NCBI GenBank assembly: GCA_900755085.1
Contig: CAAEFF010000096.1
Span: 1 to 7,011, forward strand
Length of the DNA stretch: 7,011 nucleotides
Origin: an uncultured Streptococcus sp.
Lineage (GTDB): Bacteria > Bacillota > Bacilli > Lactobacillales > Streptococcaceae
Direction: 5' to 3'
Made by a program: the position numbers and the translations under genes. Positions within the stretch are counted from its first letter, which is position 1. Every line of letters starts with the position of its first letter. Under the pieces are notes generated by a model. That model was not told where the DNA came from. It searched no databases and saw only the letters and a list, made by a program, of their open reading frames with translations. Below are positions 1 through 5,800 of this stretch, one piece after another.

Positions 1-222
1 AATGAAAAGTCCCAGAAGAGCCATGGAAGGAATGGTCTGGAAGATACCAGCCACTTGTAGCACCCAGTTCGCTGCTTTTTTGTGACTATTTAGATAAACA
101 GCAAGCGGGATAGTCAGAAAAATAGCTACTAATAAGGTTAAAAGAGATAATTGCAAGTGCTGTCCTAGGGCCGTTACCCAGTCCCCAAAACGCTCTTGAA
201 ATGTTGAAATCAAATTAGACAT
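1..222 (-). CDS. egtU: ABC transporter permease, N-terminal part (EgtU/ProW/OpuCB-like; runs off the left edge)
   Basis: Only the first 74 codons are present; the gene continues beyond base 1. The start ATG (222-220) lies inside the end of the upstream ATPase gene, an 8-bp overlap, with a strong GGAGG site 8 bases upstream, so the two genes are translationally coupled. The visible protein begins MSNLISTFQERFGDWV, then has a hydrophobic segment at about residues 22-43 and a second at about 57-74. That second segment contains IFQTIPSMALLGLF, the motif typical of osmoprotectant-type (ProW/OpuCB) permeases of the inner membrane. In streptococci the gene at this position usually encodes a permease fused to a solute-binding domain, formerly ProWX and now known to import ergothioneine (EgtU). 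The fused binding domain would lie outside the window, so the substrate is inferred from gene order. A choline or betaine permease is the alternative. Confidence 0.75.
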   Translation of the reverse strand, partial: MSNLISTFQERFGDWVTALGQHLQLSLLTLLVAIFLTIPLAVYLNSHKKAANWVLQVAGIFQTIPSMALLGLFI

Positions 223-943
223 GACGGCTACCTCCAAACAAGTCTGCTACAAAGTCTGTCGCAGGTGCTTGTAAAATGGTTTCAGGTTCTGCAACCTGGC
301 GAATTTCTCCATCCTGTAAAACGGCAATGCGATCCCCTAATTTTATGGCTTCGTCCGTATCATGTGTTACAAAGATGGTGGTCATACCGAACTCCTTGTG
401 TAAGTTTTTGGTGAGATCCTGCAACTGCTTGCGGGAAATAGCATCCAAAGCTGAAAACGGCTCATCCATCAGTAAGATTTTGGGTTCTCCAATAATGGCT
501 CGCACAATGCCAACACGTTGTTGTTCCCCACCTGACAGCTCGTGGGGTTTACGATTGGCGTAATCAGAAGCTGGAAGGCCTACTTTTTCTAAGAGCTCTT
601 CCGTTTTCGATGTGATTTGCTCCTTACTCCAGCCCTTCATCTCAGGAATGAGAGCAATATTTTCCGCAACGGTCAAGTTTGGAAAGAGGGCAATAGCTTG
701 AAGGACATAACCAGTAGACAGACGTAATTCGCGTTCATCATAGTCCTTGATCCGTTTCCCATCCATGTAGATATTGCCATCGGTCGGCTCAAGAAGCCGA
801 TTGATCATCTTGATCATGGTGGTTTTTCCAGATCCTGACGGGCCTACGAGGACCATAAATTCTCCATCTTCAATACGGAGATTCACATCTTTTAAAATAT
901 CTTTTTCTGTGTAGCGCAAGGCTACATGTTTGTATTCAATCAT
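215..943 (-). CDS. egtV: ABC transporter ATP-binding protein, ergothioneine/osmoprotectant type (EgtV/ProV-like)
   Basis: This 242-residue cytoplasmic ATPase would power the adjacent permease. All nucleotide-binding motifs are intact: Walker A GPSGSGKT (34-41), Q-loop Gln82, signature LSGGE (136-140), Walker B ILLMDE (156-161), D-loop SALD (164-167) and the switch His194 in FVTHD. Closest resemblance is to the ProV/OpuCA group. Those proteins often carry C-terminal CBS domains for osmosensing, but this one stops right after the ATPase core, so regulation by ionic strength through CBS domains is not expected. The start ATG shares ATGA with the stop of the reductase gene upstream, and GAGG sits 7 bases before it. 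The gene order MarR, reductase, ATPase, permease matches the streptococcal locus now called egtUV, which imports the thiol antioxidant ergothioneine. The ABC ATPase call is certain; the substrate is inferred. Confidence 0.9.
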   Translation of the reverse strand: MIEYKHVALRYTEKDILKDVNLRIEDGEFMVLVGPSGSGKTTMIKMINRLLEPTDGNIYMDGKRIKDYDERELRLSTGYVLQAIALFPNLTVAENIALIPEMKGWSKEQITSKTEELLEKVGLPASDYANRKPHELSGGEQQRVGIVRAIIGEPKILLMDEPFSALDAISRKQLQDLTKNLHKEFGMTTIFVTHDTDEAIKLGDRIAVLQDGEIRQVAEPETILQAPATDFVADLFGGSRHV

Positions 944-1797
944 TGTTCTTCCTCAATAAGTTGTCTGTCTCTAAGAATATCCAATAGACTAGTTGCTGGA
1001 TGCGCTAGAACGTTTTCAACATCTGTTGAAACCCCAGCTTGCTCCCCAACTTTGATAGCTGTATAGGTGCTAACCCAGGCATCGTACTCCCAAGTTTGTG
1101 CTGGCCATTTTTTCCGTGACTCATAGGCTTCTTCTACTGATTCATCTATATAAGTAATTATTTTTTTGGTTGCTCTTGAAAGAAGTGTCGCGATCTCTTC
1201 CATAGAAAGATCCTCTGGTCCTGTTAGATTCAAGGTTCGATTTTCCCATTTCTTAGGACTTAATAGAATTTCTGCTGCTACCCTAGAAGTATCCTTACGG
1301 GCAACAGCTGACACCTGCCCACTGCCAGCCGGACCACGAATCTCTCCATTTTCAAGCGCCATATCAATAAAGAAATCCAAGTAAAAATTATCTCTTAGAA
1401 ACGTGTAGGTGAACCCTAACTCCTTGATATAGGCTTCCGTCTGGGCATGGTCTCGAGACAAGGTAAAAGTTGCTTTCTCATCTGCCCCATAAAAGGAGGT
1501 ATAAACAATATGCTCTACCCCCGCTAGCTTTGCGGCATCTAAAAAACTCTTGTGTTCCTTCACACGCTCTGGGTTTTCCCGAGCAGAGACCATCAACAAG
1601 ACATCGATCCCCTTTAAGGCCTCATCCACCTCTGGAGTATTGGCATACACCATCTTACGAATTTCCGCAGTCGTGTAGACTGTTGCACGCTCTGGGCTTC
1701 TTGCCAGATGGATAGAAGCCATTCCTCTCTTATCGACAAGATTAGCCACATAAGAGCCTAATTTCCCTATTACACCTGTTATTCCAATCATCAGCAT
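940..1797 (-). CDS. NmrA/QorB-like atypical short-chain dehydrogenase (NAD(P)-binding protein)
   Basis: The 285-residue protein has an N-terminal Rossmann fold. The dinucleotide motif TGxxGxxG is at residues 7-14 (TGVIGKLG), and LARSPER (31-37) follows strand 2, where an arginine often contacts the NADP phosphate. VYTSF (98-102), RDHAQTE (115-121) and TYTFLRDNFY (130-139) align by eye with E. coli QorB (YtfG), a quinone reductase. The C-terminal AHPATSLLDIL also matches the end of that family. The classical YxxxK catalytic pair of SDR enzymes is not evident, so it could be a reductase or a redox-sensing NmrA-like protein. It sits between the MarR regulator (11 bp away) and the ABC ATPase (ATGA overlap), so it is cotranscribed with the importer. 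The ATG at 1797 is only 3 bases from AGAAGGG; the ATG at 1791 is 9 bases away and gives MIGITG, a more typical start. No substrate can be assigned. Confidence 0.85.
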   Translation of the reverse strand: MLMIGITGVIGKLGSYVANLVDKRGMASIHLARSPERATVYTTAEIRKMVYANTPEVDEALKGIDVLLMVSARENPERVKEHKSFLDAAKLAGVEHIVYTSFYGADEKATFTLSRDHAQTEAYIKELGFTYTFLRDNFYLDFFIDMALENGEIRGPAGSGQVSAVARKDTSRVAAEILLSPKKWENRTLNLTGPEDLSMEEIATLLSRATKKIITYIDESVEEAYESRKKWPAQTWEYDAWVSTYTAIKVGEQAGVSTDVENVLAHPATSLLDILRDRQLIEEEQ

Positions 1798-1800
1798 TTT

Positions 1801-1807
1801 CCCTTCT
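1801..1807 (-). promoter_or_regulatory. Ribosome binding site that bears on the start of the NmrA/QorB-like gene
   Basis: AGAAGGG on the minus strand begins within two bases of the MarR stop codon. It is 3 bases from the first ATG (1797) and 9 bases from the second in-frame ATG (1791). The longer spacing is closer to the usual one, so the true protein may be two residues shorter than the longest frame. Confidence 0.5.
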
Positions 1808-1808
1808 A

Positions 1809-2258
1809 CTATAGTTCATTTTCTTTAGCTTTTAGATTTTCAATAATACGCTCTTGATAGGCCTCAAATTCTCGGATTTCGTGATCAGAAAAGCCTTGGT
1901 AGAAAATCTCTCCCAGTTTCTTGCTGACACGATCTCCAATTTCTTTTTGCGCCCAACCGAGGTCTGTCAAAGAAATATATTTTTTCCTTTTATCCTGCGT
2001 GCAAGGTTGAATCGTGACCAAACCTTGTTCTTCCAATTTCTTAACCATGCTGGTCAATGTATTATTGGCTAGACCCGTCGCAAGAGCAATATCGGTCGCA
2101 GTAGCGCACCCCAATTCTTGCTTCCACAAAATCGTTAAAATTTTCCCCTGTTCACTTCGGTATTGGGCATCTGGTTCCTTGCTCAAGAGTTTTTGAAAAA
2201 GTCGCCCGTTCAACAAGCGCATCTGTAAAGCTTGGTAGCCCCCTTGCATCTTGTCCAT
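1809..2258 (-). CDS. MarR-family transcriptional regulator
   Basis: This 149-residue winged-helix DNA-binding protein is of the usual MarR length. Helical dimerisation segments lie at about 1-30 and 105-145. The helix-turn-helix spans about residues 52-78, with the recognition helix near ANNTLTSMVKKLEEQ (64-78). The wing follows (82-98) and contains the family's conserved Asp/Arg pair, here D89 and R91 in QDKRKK. Two cysteines are present: C51 just before the helix-turn-helix and C86 at the base of the wing, which could allow redox sensing (inference). The start ATG has AAGGAG 5 bases upstream. It is the first gene of the operon, and its own promoter is flanked by two MarR-type palindromes, so it probably represses itself along with the reductase and importer genes. 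The ligand is unknown. Its neighbours suggest a quinone, oxidant or thiol signal rather than the fatty-acid role of the streptococcal MarR protein FabT, whose gene sits beside fatty-acid synthesis genes. Confidence 0.93.
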   Translation of the reverse strand: MDKMQGGYQALQMRLLNGRLFQKLLSKEPDAQYRSEQGKILTILWKQELGCATATDIALATGLANNTLTSMVKKLEEQGLVTIQPCTQDKRKKYISLTDLGWAQKEIGDRVSKKLGEIFYQGFSDHEIREFEAYQERIIENLKAKENEL

Positions 2259-2271
2259 TTTGTCTCCTTTT

Positions 2272-2289
2272 TATTTCTATATCGAAATA
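2272..2289. promoter_or_regulatory. Predicted MarR operator 1 (downstream of the -10 box)
   Basis: This is an 18-bp palindrome, TATTTC-N6-GAAATA, with only one mismatched base pair (2278/2283). Its size and shape are typical of MarR-family operators. It lies between the predicted transcription start and the Shine-Dalgarno site of the MarR gene, so a bound repressor would block initiation or early elongation. Its arm ATATCGAAATA (2279-2289) is repeated in inverted orientation at 2328-2338. Confidence 0.7.
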
Positions 2290-2297
2290 TCACAGCC

Positions 2298-2326
2298 ATT
2301 GTATCACTGTTCGTTACATCTGTCAA
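2298..2326 (-). promoter_or_regulatory. Promoter of the MarR-reductase-ABC importer operon
   Basis: On the minus strand a perfect -35 box TTGACA (2326-2321) is followed by a 17-bp spacer and the -10 box TACAAT (2303-2298, five of six consensus bases). The predicted start point is near 2291, about 33 bases before the MarR ATG. A promoter this close to consensus should be strong unless repressed, which agrees with the operator sites on both sides. Confidence 0.85.
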
Positions 2327-2327
2327 C

Positions 2328-2345
2328 TATTTCGATATGGAACCA
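2328..2345. promoter_or_regulatory. Predicted MarR operator 2 (just upstream of the -35 box)
   Basis: The left arm TATTTCGATAT (2328-2338) is an exact inverted copy of the 11-bp arm at 2279-2289. Read as an 18-bp site with the same geometry as operator 1, six of nine base pairs match, so it is probably the weaker site. It begins one base beyond the -35 box. The centre-to-centre distance to operator 1 is 56 bp, so the two sites bracket the core promoter. Confidence 0.6.
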
Positions 2346-2461
2346 ATAATTTTATCTAATTTCACCTTAAAAAGCCTTTCTAGCCCTTCAAACTAGTTTT
2401 TTCTCCCTCTTTCTAGCAAGTGTAACAAATGTTGGACTCGTTTTGCAACGACACCTGATTT

Positions 2462-2467
2462 TATAAT
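2462..2467 (+). promoter_or_regulatory. Probable -10 box of the cbiMQO promoter
   Basis: TATAAT is a perfect -10 hexamer, placing the start point near 2474 with a leader of about 41 bases. No good -35 box lies 16-18 bp upstream: the 17-bp position reads CGTTTT. TTGCAA at 2443 is too close and TTGGAC at 2432 too far. There is no TG extension either. The promoter may therefore be weak or need an activator. The leader is too short for a cobalamin or NiCo riboswitch. Confidence 0.5.
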
Positions 2468-2514
2468 GTGGTAATCTGTTAACGAAATTAAATCATACTA
2501 ATGGAGAATTTGTT

Positions 2515-3498
2515 ATGCATATACCAGATAATTACCTTAGTCCTGCAAGTTGTGCAGTTTTAGCGGTTGCTGCTGCGCCTGTTATTGTCTTGTCCATCAA
2601 AAAAGTCAAGGTCCAATTAAATGAAAATAAAGAGCTAGCTCCGATGCTTGGGATTGCTGCTTCTTTGTCCTTCTTATTGATGATGTTTAATGTTCCTGTT
2701 CCTGGTGGAACGACCGCTCACGCTGTCGGAGGGACCCTTCTTGCCATTCTCATAGGTCCCTATGCGGCCTCTCTAGCGCTGACAGTCGCCTTACTCCTAC
2801 AGGCCTTCTTATTTGGTGACGGAGGGATTCTCGCTCTTGGGGCCAATATTTTCAACATGGCTATTGTGATGCCTTTTGTTGGCTATGCTATTTATAACTT
2901 GTTCCGCAAGCACCATCAGGAAACGCTTGGCGTTATTATCGGTTCTTTTCTTTCGATCAATGTTGCTGCCTTCTTAGCTGGTGTTGAATTGGGCTTGCAA
3001 CCCCTCATCGCGTCAGAAGCTGGTCAGCCACTCTATAATCCTTATGGATTGAGTATCACGGTTCCTGCCATGTTGGGAGCTCACCTCCTTGTCGCAGGTT
3101 GGGTCGAAGCCTTCTTCACCCTTGTGATTTACCGTTTTGTAAAACAAGTTGCTCCTGCAGAGTTGTACACACCAAGTACAGTCAATACAACTTCATTTGT
3201 TAAAAAAATTCGCTGGGTACTCCTTGCTTTGATCGTCCTCAGCCCACTTGGACTCCTCGCAGATGGGACGGCTTTTGGTGAATGGTCTGCCGAAGAATTA
3301 GGTAGCCTGCTTCACGGTAAAGTCCCAACAGGGATCAAAAATGGATTCTCATTTGAAGCCTTGTTTAGTGATTACACCATTCCTGGAACGAAAATTGCGA
3401 TCGGCTATATTCTATCAGCCATTACAGCTGTTCTCATTTTCTATATCATCAGTAAAATCATTCGATCAATGAACGGAGAAAAGACTTCTCATGCGTAA
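2515..3498 (+). CDS. cbiM: Nickel/cobalt ECF transporter substrate-binding membrane component CbiM with a fused CbiN/NikN-like part
   Basis: This 327-residue integral membrane protein captures Ni(II) or Co(II). It begins MHIPDNYLSP, the family's hallmark. In solved NikM/CbiM structures the free N-terminal amine, His2 and a later histidine hold the metal, so the ATG at 2515 must be the true start; GGAG sits 8 bases upstream. The later histidine is probably His69 in PGGTTAHAVGG. Hydrophobic helices fill about residues 12-30, 43-60, 70-100, 108-128, 136-158 and 183-207. After a short linker, residues 232-327 form an extra part with two helices (about 233-249 and 293-315) around LADGTAFGEW. This resembles the CbiN/NikN-like (PDGLE-type) partner fused in NikMN proteins, which explains the absence of a separate cbiN. 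It overlaps cbiQ by 8 bp. Whether nickel or cobalt is preferred cannot be read from the sequence. Confidence 0.93.
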   Translation: MHIPDNYLSPASCAVLAVAAAPVIVLSIKKVKVQLNENKELAPMLGIAASLSFLLMMFNVPVPGGTTAHAVGGTLLAILIGPYAASLALTVALLLQAFLFGDGGILALGANIFNMAIVMPFVGYAIYNLFRKHHQETLGVIIGSFLSINVAAFLAGVELGLQPLIASEAGQPLYNPYGLSITVPAMLGAHLLVAGWVEAFFTLVIYRFVKQVAPAELYTPSTVNTTSFVKKIRWVLLALIVLSPLGLLADGTAFGEWSAEELGSLLHGKVPTGIKNGFSFEALFSDYTIPGTKIAIGYILSAITAVLIFYIISKIIRSMNGEKTSHA

Positions 3499-4279
3499 AC
3501 TTCCTGACTGGCTTCATCAAGAGCAAGCGACTCTTGAAGCATCCAAAAGCCATCACTATTTACAAATGAATCTTCAAACATTGCGCCACTTTCTTGGCAA
3601 AATGAAACAAACGACGCCCGCATTCAAGGCCAAAACTTCGTCTTGGATGCGGCTCGTTTCCTTTTTAATTCTAGCCATTCTCATTACGACTGTCCACCAT
3701 CCCATCCAACTGTGGTTGATCGGTATCCTTTTGTTAATGCACATTGCCATGCTTCCTGGAGAGGTCCTACTCCACCTCTTTAAGGTCCTGTTCAAGGTGC
3801 TGTTGATTTCAACAATTGTGATATTGCCTAGCATCTTATTTCAAGGATTTCAAAATGGAGGACTCTTTTTGCTACGCGCAGGGATCATTGTCCTCAATAT
3901 TTCTCTCTTTTTAGCCACTACCACAAGCATCCAACTGGTTGAGGCCCTAAGGCAGCTGCGTGTTCCAAAAACCTTCGTGCAAACCATTGATATCACCCTC
4001 AAGTATGGCTATATCTTAGGGAAACACTTGCAACAACAGATCGAATGCGTCCAGCTAAGAACAGTTGGACAAAAGGTGAATCTCCATCTCTTTGGCTCCC
4101 TCCTTGGTCTCTTGTACCTATCCACCAAAAACCATACAAAAGAAGTCTACGAAGCGATGATTCTTCGAGGCTACGGGATGGATACAAAGCGCAAAGAAAC
4201 CTTCCACTGGAAGAAGGAAGACGTCTTTTTCCTATTGGAATTGGTGGCTCTCACGATCTTCACGACCTTACTTGGCTAG
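3491..4279 (+). CDS. cbiQ: ECF transporter transmembrane (T) component CbiQ
   Basis: This 262-residue inner-membrane protein couples the ATPase CbiO to the metal-binding component CbiM. A basic, soluble N-terminus (1-50) is followed by hydrophobic helices at about 52-68, 71-90, 95-119, 124-145 and 245-261. The two short signatures by which T components engage the ATPase are visible: EALRQLRVPKTF (151-162) and EAMILRGYG (221-229, carrying the Arg-Gly pair). Length and layout are ordinary for CbiQ. Its ATG lies inside the last codons of cbiM (8-bp overlap), and cbiO follows after 12 bp, so all three are one transcript. The same fold occurs in T components for vitamins; the metal assignment rests on the adjacent cbiM. 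Confidence 0.92.
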   Translation: MRKLPDWLHQEQATLEASKSHHYLQMNLQTLRHFLGKMKQTTPAFKAKTSSWMRLVSFLILAILITTVHHPIQLWLIGILLLMHIAMLPGEVLLHLFKVLFKVLLISTIVILPSILFQGFQNGGLFLLRAGIIVLNISLFLATTTSIQLVEALRQLRVPKTFVQTIDITLKYGYILGKHLQQQIECVQLRTVGQKVNLHLFGSLLGLLYLSTKNHTKEVYEAMILRGYGMDTKRKETFHWKKEDVFFLLELVALTIFTTLLG

Positions 4280-4291
4280 AAAGGAAGCCCT

Positions 4292-5017
4292 ATGATTACC
4301 ATTCAGGACGGAAATTACCACTATACCGAAGAAACTGGTATCCACGATATTCAACTCCAGATTCAAAAAGGGGAAACCGTGGGATTGATGGGCCCAAACG
4401 GAGCTGGAAAATCGACCCTCTTTAAAATTCTTGTTGGGCTCTTGCCCCTCTCGTCTGGTCAGTACCACTTCAAGGACTGGACCATTGACAAAGACTTCTT
4501 GAAAGATCCCCATCGTGCTGGGCAACTCTTCCAACAGGTTGGACTCATTTTTCAAAACAGCGATACCCAATTGTTCAATACAAGCGTCTATGATGAACTG
4601 GCTTTTGGACCACGTCAATTAGGCTTAGCCGAGTCCGAAGTCGACCAACGCGTCAAGGATACGCTCGGTCTTCTAGAGATTGAACACCTGAGAGATCGTA
4701 TTCCCTACCATCTTTCTGGTGGCGAAAAGAAACTAGTCGCTATCGCCAGTGTCCTCACCATGAATCCTAGTCTCTTGCTCTTTGACGAGCCCTTTAACGG
4801 ACTCTCGCCAAAATACCAGAAGCTGATTGTCGCCTTGCTGCAAGAACTCAAAACAGCAGGAAAAACGATTGTGATTTCCTCCCACCATTTCGAGCAAATC
4901 GCACCGATTGTCGAACGGGTTCTGCTCTTTTCTGAAGAGCACACCATTACAGGCAGCTACGATCGAGCTGATTGGGAAAATGACCCAGCTATTCAACAAT
5001 CCTTCACTACATGTTAA
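4292..5017 (+). CDS. cbiO: ECF transporter ATP-binding protein CbiO (nickel/cobalt uptake)
   Basis: This 241-residue ATPase energises the CbiM/CbiQ importer from the cytoplasmic side. Motifs visible are Walker A GPNGAGKS (34-41), Q-loop Gln88 within FQNSDTQLF (87-95), signature LSGGE (141-145), Walker B LLLFDE (161-166) and the switch His198 in SSHH. FQNxDxQLF is the form typical of ECF-type ATPases and separates it from ordinary importers. The D-loop reads NGLSP instead of the usual xGLDP: Ser172 (codon 4805-4807) replaces the aspartate. With a single ATPase gene it should act as a homodimer, so both sites carry the change. An AAAGGAAG ribosome site lies 5 bases before the ATG. It is the last gene of the operon and ends just before a strong terminator. 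Confidence 0.94.
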   Translation: MITIQDGNYHYTEETGIHDIQLQIQKGETVGLMGPNGAGKSTLFKILVGLLPLSSGQYHFKDWTIDKDFLKDPHRAGQLFQQVGLIFQNSDTQLFNTSVYDELAFGPRQLGLAESEVDQRVKDTLGLLEIEHLRDRIPYHLSGGEKKLVAIASVLTMNPSLLLFDEPFNGLSPKYQKLIVALLQELKTAGKTIVISSHHFEQIAPIVERVLLFSEEHTITGSYDRADWENDPAIQQSFTTC

Positions 5018-5054
5018 AAAGCTTCGGTAGGTACGTCCTACCGAAGCTTTTTTT
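5016..5054. terminator. Bidirectional rho-independent terminator between cbiO and the DUF4352 gene
   Basis: A perfect 11-bp stem, GCTTCGGTAGG (5021-5031) with CCTACCGAAGC (5037-5047), closes a 5-base loop. It is followed by seven T on the plus strand (5048-5054) and preceded by five A (5016-5020), which act as the T-tract on the minus strand. It ends cbiMQO almost at the cbiO stop. It should also end the convergent DUF4352 gene, whose stop is about 42 bases away. Confidence 0.95.
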
Positions 5055-5095
5055 ATGAGAGAGATAAGGGTTAATGTCTACACATAAACGATTTA

Positions 5096-5767
5096 TCAAT
5101 CCAAGTTTATTTTTCCTTTTTGTGTGCCCCAAACACCTGTTTGTACTTGTAATACAAGCCCTGATGCATTAGCAGTTTCTGCATTCAGGTCGAAAACCAC
5201 ATTACCAGTGATGCTGTTTTCCGGATTTAACTCTGAAAGAAAGAATTTTCCTTCCTCATTAGCATACATACCAGCTACACTATCAGTTTCATACTCCGTA
5301 TCACCTTTTAGCAGTTTAAAGAAATCATTCGTAACAGTAATTGATTTTTTCCCTGAATTCTTTACTGTTACATTCAAAATCAAGTAACTACCATTTGCTG
5401 TTTTTCCGTACTCTCCCCCAACATTTTGAGAAACAGATTTAGAATTTACAATATATTCAACATCTCCCACTTTAGTAACTTCACCAATTTTGGGCATCGC
5501 TTGTGCTACAGATTTCTTCTCGGTAGACTTACTTTCTTCTGATACTGCCGTTTCCCCTTTTTTATCATTAGTTGTTTGATCAGTGGAACTGGTTGTTTGT
5601 GTTGCTGTTGAGTTACTTGTTGAATTATTTGAAGTTATAGAGCCTCCACCCTTCGTTACAGCACCATAAGCAATTAGCACTACAAGCAAAATAAACCACC
5701 ATTTCTTGTAGAAGGGTGTCTTTTTCACATAAACGTTTCCGTTTTCATCCTTGATTTTCTTAGACAT
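5096..5767 (-). CDS. Membrane-anchored DUF4352-domain protein of unknown function
   Basis: The 223-residue protein has a short, basic cytoplasmic N-terminus and one hydrophobic segment at about 24-38 (WFILLVVLIAYGAV). A low-complexity Ser/Thr/Asn-rich linker spans about 43-86. The C-terminal domain (about 93-223) has the alternating strand pattern of DUF4352, an immunoglobulin-like fold found in many Gram-positive surface proteins: YLILNVTVKNSGKKSITV (128-145) and the late GNVVFDL (188-194). There is no lipobox cysteine and no LPxTG motif, so the transmembrane segment should anchor it with the domain outside. AAAGGAG lies 7 bases before the ATG. It is a single-gene unit between two terminators. 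By eye the DNA is more AT-rich than cbiMQO or leuS, which could mean later acquisition. No function can be given. Confidence 0.88.
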   Translation of the reverse strand: MSKKIKDENGNVYVKKTPFYKKWWFILLVVLIAYGAVTKGGGSITSNNSTSNSTATQTTSSTDQTTNDKKGETAVSEESKSTEKKSVAQAMPKIGEVTKVGDVEYIVNSKSVSQNVGGEYGKTANGSYLILNVTVKNSGKKSITVTNDFFKLLKGDTEYETDSVAGMYANEEGKFFLSELNPENSITGNVVFDLNAETANASGLVLQVQTGVWGTQKGKINLD

Positions 5768-5800
5768 AAGAAATCTCCTTTAAACTTTTTCTTTGATATA

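Noticed and set aside
2380..2417. Repeated CTAG tetramers between the divergent operons, perhaps a terminator or repeat element
   Set aside because: They are isolated 4-bp matches in AT-rich DNA. AAACTAGTTT is a short palindrome with no loop, so no stable hairpin with a U-tract forms.
2472..2490. Zinc-type AdcR operator near the cbiM start (TTAAC...TTAA)
   Set aside because: The spacing and arms do not match the TTAACNNGTTAA form; only the GTTAAC half is convincing.
2474..2514. Possible cobalamin or NiCo riboswitch before cbiM
   Set aside because: The leader from the predicted start point is only about 41 bases, and I see none of the conserved elements of either riboswitch class.
4045..4425. 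Plus-strand frame of 126 codons overlapping the end of cbiQ and the start of cbiO
   Set aside because: It is out of frame with two well-supported, motif-bearing genes, and its product is basic, Arg/Ser/Pro-rich and without a recognisable domain.
4268..4618. Minus-strand frame of 116 codons opposite cbiO
   Set aside because: It is antisense to the Walker A and Q-loop region of cbiO, with no good ribosome site or family resemblance.
5096..5767. DUF4352 protein as a lipoprotein or sortase-anchored protein
   Set aside because: There is no cysteine lipobox after the hydrophobic segment and no LPxTG motif at the C-terminus.
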